NCBI RefSeq assembly: GCF_020905295.1
Contig: NZ_JAJJMM010000001.1
Coordinates: forward strand, 5,270,001-5,334,000
DNA from: Flavobacterium piscisymbiosum
GTDB lineage: Bacteria; Bacteroidota; Bacteroidia; Flavobacteriales; Flavobacteriaceae
Direction of reading: 5' to 3'
DNA length: 64,000 bases
Under the pieces are notes generated by a model. The model was not told where the DNA came from and did not search any database. It saw only the letters and a list, made by a program, of their open reading frames with translations. The translations under genes and the position numbers were made by a program. Positions 34,612 to 44,734 of the stretch are shown in pieces. How positions within the stretch are numbered: position 1 is the first letter of the stretch; the number at the start of each line of letters is the position of its first letter.

Positions 34612-37600
34612 ATGAATAAGTTAATGTTCTTTCTTGTTGTTAGTCTTCTGCACATAAATGCATCCGGACAAAATTACCCGATAAGACATCTTGATATTTC
34701 ATCGGGACTTTCGAACAATTCTGTTGCCTCTATATATCAGGATCAAAATGGGTATATGTGGTTTGGAACTTTTGATGGACTAAACCGATATGATGGTAAC
34801 GATTTTAAGATTTACCGCCACATTCATACCGATCCTAATTCTATTCAGGGAAATGCCATTAGCTGTATCGAAGGTGATTTTGAAAATAATTTGTGGATAG
34901 GAACAACTGCCGGACCTGTAATTTTTAATGCAGAAAGATCTTCTTTTAGTCCATTGAAATATTATGATACCAATAAAAAAATCAAACCTCTCAATGTTAC
35001 TGCTTACGAAATCATTGCGGTACACTCATTACATATTATTCTCGTTGCTACAAAAGAAGCAATCGTTATTTATAAAGAGGGAGAAAAAATTGGAACGGCG
35101 ATCCCTTTCAACGGAAAATTAAATTACATCGCAAGATCAATAGCTTATAATTCGAAAAAGCAAATCTTCTATGTTTTTATAACCGGAACAGGTCTTTGTC
35201 AGTACAATATTAAATCACAAAAACTAACGCTTCTCAACAATACAATTACAGGCGCAAATTGCATTAAGTTGACAAATGAAGGACTTTGGATTGGTTCAGA
35301 CGAAGGCGCTTACTTATATAATGACAATCTGAATACGTATTCTAAAAATTACTTTTCGGAAAAAACAGTCGTACGTGATTTTTATCAGCAACAAAACAGA
35401 CTCTGGATTGCTACTGATGGTGCAGGACTTTATACGATTACCAAAAATCAATCTACTCCGGTTTTATATCGCGCCAGCGGTCCGGTTTCATTGCTTAACA
35501 GTAAATCTTTGTATGATATATTCGAAAGCAAAACAGGAGAAATGTGGTTTGGAACCTTGCGTGGCGGTGTAAGCATGATGGGGAAAAACCCGCTCGATTT
35601 TAATCATTTTAAAAGCAAAGACCCGCTGACCAATAAAGAAGACGAAGATCCTGCCGCAAACTTCATGCTTTCTTTCTGTGAAGATGAAAAGAAAAATATC
35701 TGGATTGGTACTGATGGCGCCGGAATGCGATACTGGAACAGAAAACAAAATACTTACGATGTTTATTCGACCACCTCAACTGCGGGTAGAAAAATTCAGA
35801 GCAATTTTGTTACAAGTATTGTCAAAGATGATGATAATGCCATTTGGGTTGCGATGTGGAAAGGCGGAGTTTGCAGAATTGATCCTAAATCAAAAGCAAT
35901 TCAGAATTTCTCTATTTATAATCAAATTACTAAAAAAGCAGAACAGGAATCCTGGCTGTTGTTTATAGATTCGAAAAAAACGCTGTGGCTTGCCGTTACT
36001 AACGCCGGTGCATTATATCAATTTGATAAAAAACAAAACAAATTCATTTGCTATAGTACCGCTTTGCGCGATGTTACTTGTCTTTATGAAACTCAGGACG
36101 GAAAAATCTGGGGCGGAACTTTCAATTCTTTTTTTGAAATAAATCCCACTACAAAAAAAGTAAAAAACTACCATTCAGAATATACTATTAGATGTATAAC
36201 CGAAGATCGAAACAAAAATCTCTGGATTGGTACTGTCGAAGGTGGTTTGCTTTTATTCAATAGAAAAACAGGCACTTTCAAAAAATATACCACACAAAAT
36301 GGCCTTTCGAGCAATACTATCCTTCGCCTTCTTGAAGACAAAAAAGGAAATTTATGGATGAGTACCTATCACGGAATTTCAAGACTGAATCCGAAGAACA
36401 ATACTTTTAGAAATTTTGGTGTTTCTGATGGGCTTCAGGGCAGTCAATTTAGTTGGAATGCAGGTACGAAACTTTCGACAGGAGAATTTATTTTTGGCGG
36501 TATAAACGGATTCAATGTTTTTGATCCTGATAATATAAAAGACAAAAAAAATACCGGTAAATTTTTATTGAATGATTTGCTGGTAAACAATCAGTCCTTA
36601 AAATTAGACAGTCCGTATATCACAGAAAAAAAACTCGAAATGATAAGCGCTGCCGAACTTCCTTATGAAAAATCGGCGTTGAGTTTTGATTTTGTTTATC
36701 TTGATTATGTCAATTCCGAAAAAATAAATACGGCGTATTTTCTTGAAGGATGGGACAAAGACTGGAATTATACCTCAAAAAATAATCGTGCAAATTATTC
36801 CCGACTGACAGAAGGAACGTATCTTTTTAAAGTAAAAACTACCGATGTTTTTGGAAATTGGACCAATGAAGTAACGCTGGCAACGGTAAAAATTCTTCCG
36901 CCCTGGTACAGAACATGGTGGGCTTATCTGTTTTATTTAATCGCTGCGGCAGGCGCGATTTATGCCTACGTAGGATATCATAAAAATAAGGAAAGATTGC
37001 GCTACGAAATAAAACTGGCCAGAATGGAGCATAAAAAAGACAAGGAACATGCCGAAAAACAGTTTTCTATGTTTACGTATATGGCTCATGAATTGCGCAC
37101 TCCCCTGTCATTAATTATAAATCCGCTAAAGAGCGCCATTGACAGAAAAAAACGTTCTGAAGATGATCTCGACATTAATCTCGCCTATAAAAATGCCAAA
37201 AGATTATTGAGTCTTACGGATCAATTGCTACTTTTTAGAAAAGCAGAAACTGATCTTGATGAATTAAAAATTTCTAAGATTAATCTAAACAGTTTGTGCC
37301 GTGAAATCTACGAAAGCTTTACGCAAATGGCAGCCGTTAAAAGTTTAAATTATCAGTTTATTGAAGAAGAAACACCAGCCGAAATATATGGCGATTATGA
37401 AAAAATAGAGATTACGCTTTTTAATTTAATCTCAAATGCTTTCAAATTCACGCCAAATAAAGGAACTATAAGTATTGAAATTATCGAGAATACTGCTGAT
37501 GTTTCGATTATTATATCGGACACCGGAAGCGGAATTGATGAGAGTGATATTGATACTATTTTTGAAGAATTCAAGCAAGGTCAATCTAAAGCCAGCAATG

Positions 37601-38682
37601 GTTTTGGAATAGGACTTTATGTCGCCAAATATTTTGTGACTAAACATCATGGCGAAATAAAATGTAAAAGCCAATTAGGAAAAGGTACTTCGTTTACTAT
37701 TACGCTTCCAAAAGGGAAAAGTCATTTTGCAGCAATGAGCATCAATGAAAATCATCCGCAAATGTCGCCTCTTGTGGGTGAACTTCTGGAAGGAATGCCG
37801 GCAGACAATCAAAACACAGCTAAAAGTGACGATCAGCCCTCAAATCCTGAAACGATACAGTCAGCATTAATCAGTACAAAAAAAGTGCTCCTTATTGTTG
37901 AAGACAATCCGGAAATGAATCATTATCTGGTACAGCTTTTCACGAAAAATTATATTGTGTATTCGGCAGCAAATGGAATTGAAGGACTGAAACTTGTTGA
38001 AAAACACATGCCCGATATTGTACTTAGCGATATTTCTATGGAAGGTATGAACGGTTTGGATTTATGCAAAAAAATCAAACAAAACGATGATTTCAGCCAT
38101 ATTCCTGTGATATTGCTCACAGCTACAACCAGCAATGACATTCATTTGCAAAGTATTACTGAAGGTGCAGACGATTATGTAACCAAACCTTTTGACAGCG
38201 AAATACTTCTGGCGCGTGTAGATGCTGTTCTACGAAACAGAGGACAATTGCGCAAGTATTTCCTGGATAGTATTACACTTCGTGAAAATGTTAATAAAGT
38301 TCCTACTGAGTACAAAGAGTTTCTTGATAAATGTATCGAAATCGTTGAAGCCAATCTTGAAAATAGTGACTTTAACCTAAAGACTTTTTCTGCTGCAATG
38401 GGAATGAGCCATTCCAGTCTTTACAAAAAGATCAAAGCCATTTCAGGACAAACCGTAAATGTTTTTATCCGATCGATCAGAATCCGAAGAGCTGCCGTAA
38501 TTATGCTTACCGAAAATATTAATATCGCACAGGTTGGCCCTCAGGTTGGTATAGAAGATCAGCGTTATTTTCGTCAGCAATTCGTGAAATTGTTTGGCAT
38601 GAAACCTTCGGAGTATATCAAAAAATATAGAAATTCGTTTAATAAGGAACTGAATATCATTCAGAAGAGAGATATTACGTAG
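34612..38682 (+). CDS. Hybrid two-component system regulator (HTCS), galactan locus
   Basis: I start at the ATG at 34612 (MNKLMFFLVVSLLHINASGQ, a signal peptide); a TTG at 34537 would add 25 residues. The 1356-aa protein has a periplasmic sensor of beta-propeller repeats (about 20-690; GYMWFGTFDGLNRYDG, NLWIGT...) and a Y_Y_Y domain (about 690-765). Then come a membrane helix, HisKA with phospho-His H826 (AHELRTPLSL), HATPase_c (GTGSGID-like SDTGSGID), a receiver with D1140 (IVLSDISMEG), and a C-terminal AraC HTH. Such single-chain regulators sense periplasmic oligosaccharides and switch on the adjacent PUL. It is divergent from SusC. Confidence 0.93.
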   Translation: MNKLMFFLVVSLLHINASGQNYPIRHLDISSGLSNNSVASIYQDQNGYMWFGTFDGLNRYDGNDFKIYRHIHTDPNSIQGNAISCIEGDFENNLWIGTTAGPVIFNAERSSFSPLKYYDTNKKIKPLNVTAYEIIAVHSLHIILVATKEAIVIYKEGEKIGTAIPFNGKLNYIARSIAYNSKKQIFYVFITGTGLCQYNIKSQKLTLLNNTITGANCIKLTNEGLWIGSDEGAYLYNDNLNTYSKNYFSEKTVVRDFYQQQNRLWIATDGAGLYTITKNQSTPVLYRASGPVSLLNSKSLYDIFESKTGEMWFGTLRGGVSMMGKNPLDFNHFKSKDPLTNKEDEDPAANFMLSFCEDEKKNIWIGTDGAGMRYWNRKQNTYDVYSTTSTAGRKIQSNFVTSIVKDDDNAIWVAMWKGGVCRIDPKSKAIQNFSIYNQITKKAEQESWLLFIDSKKTLWLAVTNAGALYQFDKKQNKFICYSTALRDVTCLYETQDGKIWGGTFNSFFEINPTTKKVKNYHSEYTIRCITEDRNKNLWIGTVEGGLLLFNRKTGTFKKYTTQNGLSSNTILRLLEDKKGNLWMSTYHGISRLNPKNNTFRNFGVSDGLQGSQFSWNAGTKLSTGEFIFGGINGFNVFDPDNIKDKKNTGKFLLNDLLVNNQSLKLDSPYITEKKLEMISAAELPYEKSALSFDFVYLDYVNSEKINTAYFLEGWDKDWNYTSKNNRANYSRLTEGTYLFKVKTTDVFGNWTNEVTLATVKILPPWYRTWWAYLFYLIAAAGAIYAYVGYHKNKERLRYEIKLARMEHKKDKEHAEKQFSMFTYMAHELRTPLSLIINPLKSAIDRKKRSEDDLDINLAYKNAKRLLSLTDQLLLFRKAETDLDELKISKINLNSLCREIYESFTQMAAVKSLNYQFIEEETPAEIYGDYEKIEITLFNLISNAFKFTPNKGTISIEIIENTADVSIIISDTGSGIDESDIDTIFEEFKQGQSKASNGFGIGLYVAKYFVTKHHGEIKCKSQLGKGTSFTITLPKGKSHFAAMSINENHPQMSPLVGELLEGMPADNQNTAKSDDQPSNPETIQSALISTKKVLLIVEDNPEMNHYLVQLFTKNYIVYSAANGIEGLKLVEKHMPDIVLSDISMEGMNGLDLCKKIKQNDDFSHIPVILLTATTSNDIHLQSITEGADDYVTKPFDSEILLARVDAVLRNRGQLRKYFLDSITLRENVNKVPTEYKEFLDKCIEIVEANLENSDFNLKTFSAAMGMSHSSLYKKIKAISGQTVNVFIRSIRIRRAAVIMLTENINIAQVGPQVGIEDQRYFRQQFVKLFGMKPSEYIKKYRNSFNKELNIIQKRDIT

Positions 38683-38725
38683 TTAGCATTTTTAAGGAAT
38701 AAACAAACTGTTAATTTATAATTGA

Positions 38726-39283
38726 ATGGATAATCGCATCGCTAAAGAATTGATAGAAATGGCGCGTCATGACCTGGAAGTACGCGAAGAACTTTTAAAA
38801 GAAGGGAAACTTTCGCCTGGCTATAATCCTGATATGGAGCGCGTGCATATAAAGAATGCTACACGACTTGATGAAATTATCAATTCTATAGGATATCCTA
38901 CAAAATCAATTGTTGGCGAAGAAGCGAGCCAGGCAGCATGGCTGATTGTTCAGCACGCCATCAGTTTGCCGGTTTTTATGAAAAAATGTTATACGCTAAT
39001 AGCCGAAGCCGCTGATCAAGTAAGTCCGCAAAACTTTGCTTATCTCCATGACAGAATATGTTATTTTGAAGGAAGACCTCAGAAATTCGGCACTCAGTTT
39101 GACAGCCGCGGTATGTATCCCGTAGAAAATAAGAACGAAATGATACGCTTGCGCAAAGAACTACAACTTAACGCACACGACGAAAAATCTATAGTAGAAT
39201 TCATTCCTTCAGTTCATAAAATAGACTTGCACCCAGACGACGAGGAGTTTAATCTCTGGCGAAAGCAGGTTGGATGGGTATGA
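38726..39283 (+). CDS. DUF6624-like hypothetical protein
   Basis: The 185-aa soluble protein has no signal peptide. Its pattern AAWLIVQHAISLPVFMKKCYTL...NFAYLHDRICYFEGRPQKFGTQ matches the DUF6624 family as I recall it (paired His and Gln residues and DRI...G.PQ..GTQ). Function is not established. It starts 43 bases after the HTCS stop on the same strand and could be co-transcribed with it, though nothing ties it to glycan use. Confidence 0.7.
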   Translation: MDNRIAKELIEMARHDLEVREELLKEGKLSPGYNPDMERVHIKNATRLDEIINSIGYPTKSIVGEEASQAAWLIVQHAISLPVFMKKCYTLIAEAADQVSPQNFAYLHDRICYFEGRPQKFGTQFDSRGMYPVENKNEMIRLRKELQLNAHDEKSIVEFIPSVHKIDLHPDDEEFNLWRKQVGWV

Positions 39284-39343
39284 AACAGTCTGACTATTTA
39301 GAAATAAAAAAGAATATTATCATCTTTATTTCTGGAGAATCTA

Positions 39344-40642
39344 TTATTTACCTTCCGCCGTTATAATTTGATATTTCCCACTAAGGTGCATTAAACTAAA
39401 AAGATACATTAACCCATCATAATAAGGATCAAAATAACCATCATCATAAGGTTCGAGTTTGGCGTTCCAGACAGCGTGAACAAAATCGATACTTTCTTTG
39501 TCCTTATTGACTAATGATGCCGTTGCTGCTGTTGCTACCAACCCAATGGAATGTCGTAGTTTTTTTACCGGTCCGGCCTGAAGAATAAAATCAGGAGTAG
39601 AACCATCCAGATTAAACTGATCTTCGTAAGTGTCTAATCCTTTAGATCTAAGGAAATTTTGAAATTTTTCGGCGTACTCTTCCTGCCATTTTTTATCTTT
39701 TCCGTACCAGGTATAATCCATGGCAATATTCATAGGCACACGCCAGGAATCATAACGAAATGCTGGAGGCATCCAGGGTGTAGGATGAGGGGCACCGTCA
39801 AAATCTGTATAATCAGCATTTAAACCCGTTACAGGATGGCAGGCTTTATGCAAAAAATCACGGGAAACAGCTGCGCATTCTTTGTAAAACTGTTCGTGGC
39901 CGTCTTTTGCATACAAGGCCCATATTTCATAAAATGCAGGAACATGATAAGAGGGATCTGTCCAGTAATATCCGCCACCTTCAGGTACAAAAGAGATTTG
40001 TTTATGTTCTGTGTTTATAATATTATGCACATTGTCAGTGCCGTCTTTTTTCCACATGGCATCTAATATTCTTCGCGCTTCTTTGTAGTAATTTATTCCT
40101 GTACCATTCCCCCATTTATTAGATGCAAAAAGCAGACTGGTTATATAATATAATTCTCCATCTGAAGCTGAACCAGCCGAATTTTGTTTTTTAGTCTCCG
40201 GATTTACACTCCATGCAAAATAAGCTTCTCTTGGTCCGTTTTGATGTTGCATGTATTTTACCGACCAACGCCAGAGACGATCAAAAATTTCTTTTTTATC
40301 GAGCTGTACGGCAATCATCATTCCGTATGACATTCCTTCGGTACGGGCATCTTTATTTTTAACATCAGAAACATATCCTAATGAATCGCCTTCTTTAAAA
40401 TACACTCGATTAGGCCCTTCAAAAACATCATAAAATGCTTTGGATAATTTGTTGTCTATTTCAATTTGGCTGTAGCCTGATTCTTTAAAAAGATTTCGGT
40501 ATTGAGGTTTTTTGTGTGTTGATTTTTCTGTTTTACTTTTATTCTGCCCCATTACAAAAACGGGAACTATCAAAGTAAAAATGATTATAAAAAGCTGAAT
40601 TCTAATCGAACATTCATTTGTATCACGATACTGTGCAGTCAT
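39344..40642 (-). CDS. GH8 reducing-end xylose-releasing exo-oligoxylanase (Rex type)
   Basis: The 432-aa protein has a signal peptide (IIIFTLIVPVFVMGQ) and an (alpha/alpha)6 GH8 barrel. The catalytic acid is E102 in RTEGMSYGMM and the probable base D298 in YDSWRVPMNIAMD. The spacing of about 196 residues is close to that of characterised Rex enzymes (EC 3.2.1.156), which remove xylose from the reducing end of xylo-oligosaccharides. A periplasmic location fits. The upstream module 40722-40778 is shared with the esterase operon at 59.8 kb, so it belongs to the same regulon although it is separated by the SusCD/HTCS genes. Confidence 0.85.
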   Translation of the reverse strand: MTAQYRDTNECSIRIQLFIIIFTLIVPVFVMGQNKSKTEKSTHKKPQYRNLFKESGYSQIEIDNKLSKAFYDVFEGPNRVYFKEGDSLGYVSDVKNKDARTEGMSYGMMIAVQLDKKEIFDRLWRWSVKYMQHQNGPREAYFAWSVNPETKKQNSAGSASDGELYYITSLLFASNKWGNGTGINYYKEARRILDAMWKKDGTDNVHNIINTEHKQISFVPEGGGYYWTDPSYHVPAFYEIWALYAKDGHEQFYKECAAVSRDFLHKACHPVTGLNADYTDFDGAPHPTPWMPPAFRYDSWRVPMNIAMDYTWYGKDKKWQEEYAEKFQNFLRSKGLDTYEDQFNLDGSTPDFILQAGPVKKLRHSIGLVATAATASLVNKDKESIDFVHAVWNAKLEPYDDGYFDPYYDGLMYLFSLMHLSGKYQIITAEGK

Positions 40643-40721
40643 ATTTGTCTTTTTAAATGTTTATTTATTTCATCTTTAATTTTTGAATCTTCATATCCTG
40701 ATTAAAAAAGTGATAACTGCT

Positions 40722-40778
40722 TTAACAATAAGTGTATGTATTACAAATATAAACAAATTGGATAAATACGCAATCGGT
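40722..40778 (-). promoter_or_regulatory. Promoter/operator module of the GH8 gene
   Basis: On the minus strand: ACCGATTG (40771-40778), 19 bases, TATATTTG (40744-40751), 6 bases, ATACACTTATTGTTAA (40722-40737). TTG at the end of the first block is the -33 element. All three blocks and both spacings recur at 59788-59844. The rest of 40779-41169 holds A/T-rich DNA, including an ACCGATT word at 41101 in the plus direction, with no gene. Confidence 0.7.
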
Positions 40779-41169
40779 TGTTTGAAATATTGAATCAACA
40801 ACCCTGAACTAAATTTTCAAGTCTTTTTTGATTTTTTATAAAGCCGAATGATGTTAATTCCTACGTTGTTATTTCCGTCAATAGACCGATAAATTAAAAA
40901 GTGAGCATCATAGTTTGAGCTTACTTTTCTTTAAATTAGGAAATTCAGATAGCATTATATATTTAATAGATTAACAGAAAGAATATGATGCATCAAATAT
41001 GTTATTTAAGGCTTCAAAAATGACAATGTTTTTTTCAATTTCAGCCTATTTTTACATTTACGCTTTCTTTTAAAAACGAAGTATCCTTTTTTTGATTAAA
41101 ACCGATTCAAAAATATTTCTCAATTAAAATAACAAGCAATAAGGAGATAAAAAGCAATTAATTATATTT

Positions 41170-42633
41170 ATGGGTACTACATCACAAAAGCTTTCTGTAT
41201 TAGAAAAAATAGGTTACGGTTTAGGTGATTTTGCAGCAAACCTGATTTTTCAGACGCTGCTGACTTTTTTAGCTTTCTTTTATACAGATGTCTATAAAAT
41301 TCCTGCCGGAACAGCAAGTATTATTATTTTTACCGGAGGTTTTATTGGTGCTTTTTTTAATATTATTATGGGCGTTGTCGCAGATCGTACCCAAACGCGA
41401 TGGGGCAAATTCAGACCCTGGATATTATGGACTGCAGTACCTTTTGGAATTGCCTCTGTCCTTTCTTTTTTGACTCCTGATTTTGAGATAGGCGGCAAAA
41501 TAACTTATACGTTACTGACCTACTTTTTTTTAGTCCTGATTTATTCTGCAAATAATTTACCGTATGTTGCTTTAAGCGGTGTTCTTACGGGAGACATGAA
41601 AGAAAGAAACAGTCTTTCCTCCTATCGTTTTGTGGCGGTCATGGTTGCGCAATTTATCATTCAGTCGCTTTTACTGCCATTCGTTTTAATTTTAGGAAAT
41701 GGTGACAAAGCTGTTGGTTTCAAAAACACCATGATACTGTTTGCTATTATTGGGGTATTTTGCATGCTTATTACTTTTTTTACTACGAAAGAAAGAATTG
41801 TACCAGCTGAGAATCAGGAATCTTCAGTCAAACAGGATTTTACTGATTTGTCTAAAAACGGCCCCTGGCTGGTGATGCTTCTCGTAACGGTTTTGGTATT
41901 TATAACATTGTCGTTAAAAGGTGGGATGTATGTTTTTTACTTTAAATATTATTTAGATCCCGCTGCACAAATTGTTTTTTTGAATGATATTGGTTTTACT
42001 GCCTTTATTGAACGTTTGAATAATTCATTAACGGCAATGGGGTTTGTTGATTTTCAGTGGCCTAAAGATGCGCCAACATCGGCATTTAGTCTTTTTAATG
42101 CGGGAGGAATTATTTTTATGATTTTTGGAATTATGTTTTCAAAACCTCTGGCAGATGCTCTGGGTAAAAGAAATGTTTACATCACTTTTATTTTTTTATC
42201 GGCTATAAGTCTGCTGGCATTTAATTTTTATAGCAGGACAGCGATTGCTATGGTTTTTTTGACTCAATTATTACATGGATTTATCTACGGAATCACTATT
42301 CCTTTATTATGGGCTATGATTGCCGATGTGGCGGATTACAGCGAATGGAAAAATAACAGAAGAGCAACTGCGACTGTTTTTTCTGCCATGATTTTTGGAC
42401 TAAAAATTGGAATAAGTATTGGAAGTGCGTTGGGCGCCGCTTTTTTATCTAAATATGGCTATGTTGCCGAAGAAGCAAATCAGGTTCCTGCTGCAGTAGA
42501 AGGCATTAAACTATCTGTTAGTATTTATCCCGGTTTTATATTTATCATAAGCGCCGTTTTGTTGTGCTTTTATGTAATTGATAAAAATATGGAAATTCAA
42601 ATTGAAACCGATTTGAGGGAGAGAAGAGAATGA
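41170..42633 (+). CDS. GPH-family sugar:cation symporter
   Basis: The 487-aa protein has about 12 membrane helices and the signature of the glycoside-pentoside-hexuronide branch of MFS: VLEKIGYGLGDFAANLIF at the N-terminus, MGVVADRTQTRWGKFRPWIL in the first cytoplasmic loop, and DVADYSEWKNNRRATA in the second half. A longer loop (about 255-300) sits between helices 7 and 8. It probably takes xylo-oligosaccharides or xylose across the inner membrane with H+ or Na+. The substrate is inferred from the flanking GH8 and xylan locus. It is divergent from GH8. Confidence 0.88.
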   Translation: MGTTSQKLSVLEKIGYGLGDFAANLIFQTLLTFLAFFYTDVYKIPAGTASIIIFTGGFIGAFFNIIMGVVADRTQTRWGKFRPWILWTAVPFGIASVLSFLTPDFEIGGKITYTLLTYFFLVLIYSANNLPYVALSGVLTGDMKERNSLSSYRFVAVMVAQFIIQSLLLPFVLILGNGDKAVGFKNTMILFAIIGVFCMLITFFTTKERIVPAENQESSVKQDFTDLSKNGPWLVMLLVTVLVFITLSLKGGMYVFYFKYYLDPAAQIVFLNDIGFTAFIERLNNSLTAMGFVDFQWPKDAPTSAFSLFNAGGIIFMIFGIMFSKPLADALGKRNVYITFIFLSAISLLAFNFYSRTAIAMVFLTQLLHGFIYGITIPLLWAMIADVADYSEWKNNRRATATVFSAMIFGLKIGISIGSALGAAFLSKYGYVAEEANQVPAAVEGIKLSVSIYPGFIFIISAVLLCFYVIDKNMEIQIETDLRERRE

Positions 42634-42660
42634 GGGAGGAATTTTAGAGTTTAGATTTTA

Positions 42661-43030
42661 GAGTAAAGAGTAAAGAGCAAAGAGCAAAGAGCAAAGAGCA
42701 AAGAGCAAAGAGCAAAGAGCAAAGAGCAAAGAGTAAAGAGTAAAGAGTAAAGAGTAAAGAGTAAAGAGTAAAGAGTAAAGAGTAAAGAGTAAAGAGTAAA
42801 GAGTAAAGAGTAAAGAGTAAAGAGTAAAGAGTAAAGAGTAAAGAGCAAAGAGTAAAGAATAAAGAATAAAGAGTAAAGAATAAAGAGTAAAGAGTAAAGA
42901 GTAAAGAGCAAAGAGCAAAGAGCAAAGAGCAAAGAGCAAAGAGCAAAGAGCAAAGAGCAAAGAGTAAAGAGCAAAGAGTAAAGAGCAAAGAGTAAGAGTA
43001 AAGAGTAAAGAGTAAAGAGTAAAGAGTAAA
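42661..43030. repeat. Heptamer tandem array (GAGYAAA), 53 units
   Basis: By direct reading there are 53 consecutive units: 52 of 7 bases and one of 6 (unit 48). The third-from-start variable base is T or C. The order is 2 T, 8 C, 16 T, 1 C, 1 T, 2 GAATAAA, 1 T, 1 GAATAAA, 3 T, 8 C, then T, C, T, C and 6 T. Seven is not a multiple of three and no stop arises on the minus strand, so all three minus frames are open, but nothing suggests they are genes. The array lies in the convergent gap between the symporter and susD. Degenerate relatives (GATTTTAGAATAT) flank it on the right to about 43100. Confidence 0.95.
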
Positions 43031-43150
43031 GAGTATAGATTTTAGAATATAAACCTTTGAATTCGGATCTTAGAATATCGATTTTGAATATAGATTTTGA
43101 ATGCAAATCTTAGATCTGATTTTATAATAGAAAGTTATGCTGTACGGGCT

Positions 43151-43187
43151 TAAAAAATAAACAGCGCATTAAAAATGCGCTGTTTAT
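43151..43187 (-). terminator. Terminator of the SusCD (xylan) operon
   Basis: ATAAACAGCGCATT (43157-43170) pairs perfectly with AATGCGCTGTTTAT (43174-43187) around AAA. On the minus strand T residues follow (43156-43152). It sits about 43 bases past the susD stop. Confidence 0.85.
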
Positions 43188-43229
43188 CAAAACACTAACT
43201 TAACTCAAAAACTAACAAATTTTAATTAT

Positions 43230-44726
43230 TTAGTAACCAGGATTATTATCACTTGGTTTTATATTAGGATTAGAAGATGTTTCTCTGTTAGGTATTGGCC
43301 ATAGCTCATTTTTACCCGGCTGAAAACCTGTTCCTGCCAATTCTACGCTGGCATTACCCCATCTTATAACATCATCAAAACGGCTTTGCTCTCCGGCAAA
43401 TTCTACTTTACGTTCGTGTACAATGGCAGCGAAAACAGCATCTTTTGTTGGAGCGATAGTAGTTGTTAAACCTGCACGATCTCTAACTTGTGCGATATAG
43501 GCAATAGCTGCGGTTTGTGAACCTCCGTCTCTTTGGTTTTCGCACTCTGCTTTCATCAGTAATACATCTGCGTAACGCATAACTTTGAAGTTTATACTGG
43601 ATTGTACGGCTTCGTCCTCTTTTTTGTAATAGTTTTGGTATTTTTTCCATCCTGCTTTTCTAAGACCCGCAGATGTATTAAAATTTTGCGCTGTCATTGT
43701 AAGCGTCCCATTTACATATGTTGAACCTGGTACATAAAAAGTGTCTCCAAAACGTAAATCTCCCGGTTCAAATGAATTTAATAAACCGTCTGGAGGATAT
43801 ACATTGAACCAGCTTAAATTACCATATTCCTGACCTCTAAGAGTTGACTCAGCAAAACCGGTTCCGCCACTATTTCCGGCATCATCCCATTTATTCCCTG
43901 TTCCATTGTTTTCATTAAATTCTATTTCGTAAATAGATTCTTTACCATGCTCTGTTTCTTCCATAAAGTTGTTGTAAAAACTTCCTTTATCTTCCAGACT
44001 GAATCCTGTAACATTATTTAAAGCGGTTAAAGCCAGATCGTATTTTTTTTCATATAATAATACTTTACCTAAATAAGCATAAGCCGCTTCTTTGGTGGCT
44101 CTTCCTTTTTGTTCTGCAGTTTTAGATAACAAATTTTGAGAAGCAAATTCGAAATCGGCTCTAATCAAGTTATAAACTTCTGCCTTAGGACTTCTTGCTG
44201 CTCCTGTGATCGTTCCGGTTTTATAAATTGGCAAATCTCCAAAACGATTTACTAAAAGAAAATAGTAATAAGCTCTTAAAAAATGGGCTTCTCCTAAAAA
44301 TTTATTCTTTCTCTCTTGTGATAAAGTAGCATTCGGTAAAGCATTAATTTTAGCTTCATTATCTAATACAAAATTAGCTCTGGATATGCCTAAAAAACAA
44401 GATTCCCAGTAGTACTGAATAATATCATTTCCTGCATTAAAAGAAAAGTCCTGAAAAGGTTTTTTATTTCCTTCTAGCTGAGGATTTCCTGCTGCATCCT
44501 GCCCCATAAGATCCATAGCAAAAGCAAGATTTCGTGCATAAAGTCCTCTGGTCTGCAAATTGGCATAAGCGGCATTTACAGAAGATTCTACCTGCGCTTC
44601 GGTTTTAAAGAAAGTTTCGGGCGATAAAGTATTTGGATTAGTTAATTCTAAATCCGAAGTGTCGCATGAATTCATTGCGAATACTCCCAACAATGCAGCA
44701 ACTATATGTTTTATTTTTTTCATCAT
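43230..44726 (-). CDS. SusD-like outer-membrane lipoprotein (xylan locus)
   Basis: The 498-aa protein has a lipoprotein signal (LLGVFAMNSCDTSD), SusD helices (KFLGEAHFLRAYYYFLLVNRFGDLPIY; AAYAYLGKVLLYEKKYDLAL) and a C-terminal RagB/SusD domain (VMRYADVLLMKAECENQ; ERKVEFAGEQSRFDDVIRWG; LWPIPNRE). It starts 8 bases after the SusC stop. It is the glycan-capturing lid of the SusC transporter. No separate SusE/SusF-like binding protein follows it in this locus. Confidence 0.93.
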   Translation of the reverse strand: MMKKIKHIVAALLGVFAMNSCDTSDLELTNPNTLSPETFFKTEAQVESSVNAAYANLQTRGLYARNLAFAMDLMGQDAAGNPQLEGNKKPFQDFSFNAGNDIIQYYWESCFLGISRANFVLDNEAKINALPNATLSQERKNKFLGEAHFLRAYYYFLLVNRFGDLPIYKTGTITGAARSPKAEVYNLIRADFEFASQNLLSKTAEQKGRATKEAAYAYLGKVLLYEKKYDLALTALNNVTGFSLEDKGSFYNNFMEETEHGKESIYEIEFNENNGTGNKWDDAGNSGGTGFAESTLRGQEYGNLSWFNVYPPDGLLNSFEPGDLRFGDTFYVPGSTYVNGTLTMTAQNFNTSAGLRKAGWKKYQNYYKKEDEAVQSSINFKVMRYADVLLMKAECENQRDGGSQTAAIAYIAQVRDRAGLTTTIAPTKDAVFAAIVHERKVEFAGEQSRFDDVIRWGNASVELAGTGFQPGKNELWPIPNRETSSNPNIKPSDNNPGY

Positions 44727-44734
44727 CTTATATA

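Noticed and set aside
41101..41108. Third copy of the shared promoter module in front of the symporter gene
   Set aside because: ACCGATT is present but no TAnnTTTG follows at 19 bases and the third block is missing.
42661..43030. CRISPR array
   Set aside because: The units are 7 bases, contiguous and without spacers, and no cas genes are present.
42644..43106. Three overlapping minus-strand frames of 100-151 codons with LFTLYSL/LFALCSL repeats
   Set aside because: They are a by-product of the stop-free heptamer array. All three frames are open and there is no promoter, ribosome site or codon bias.
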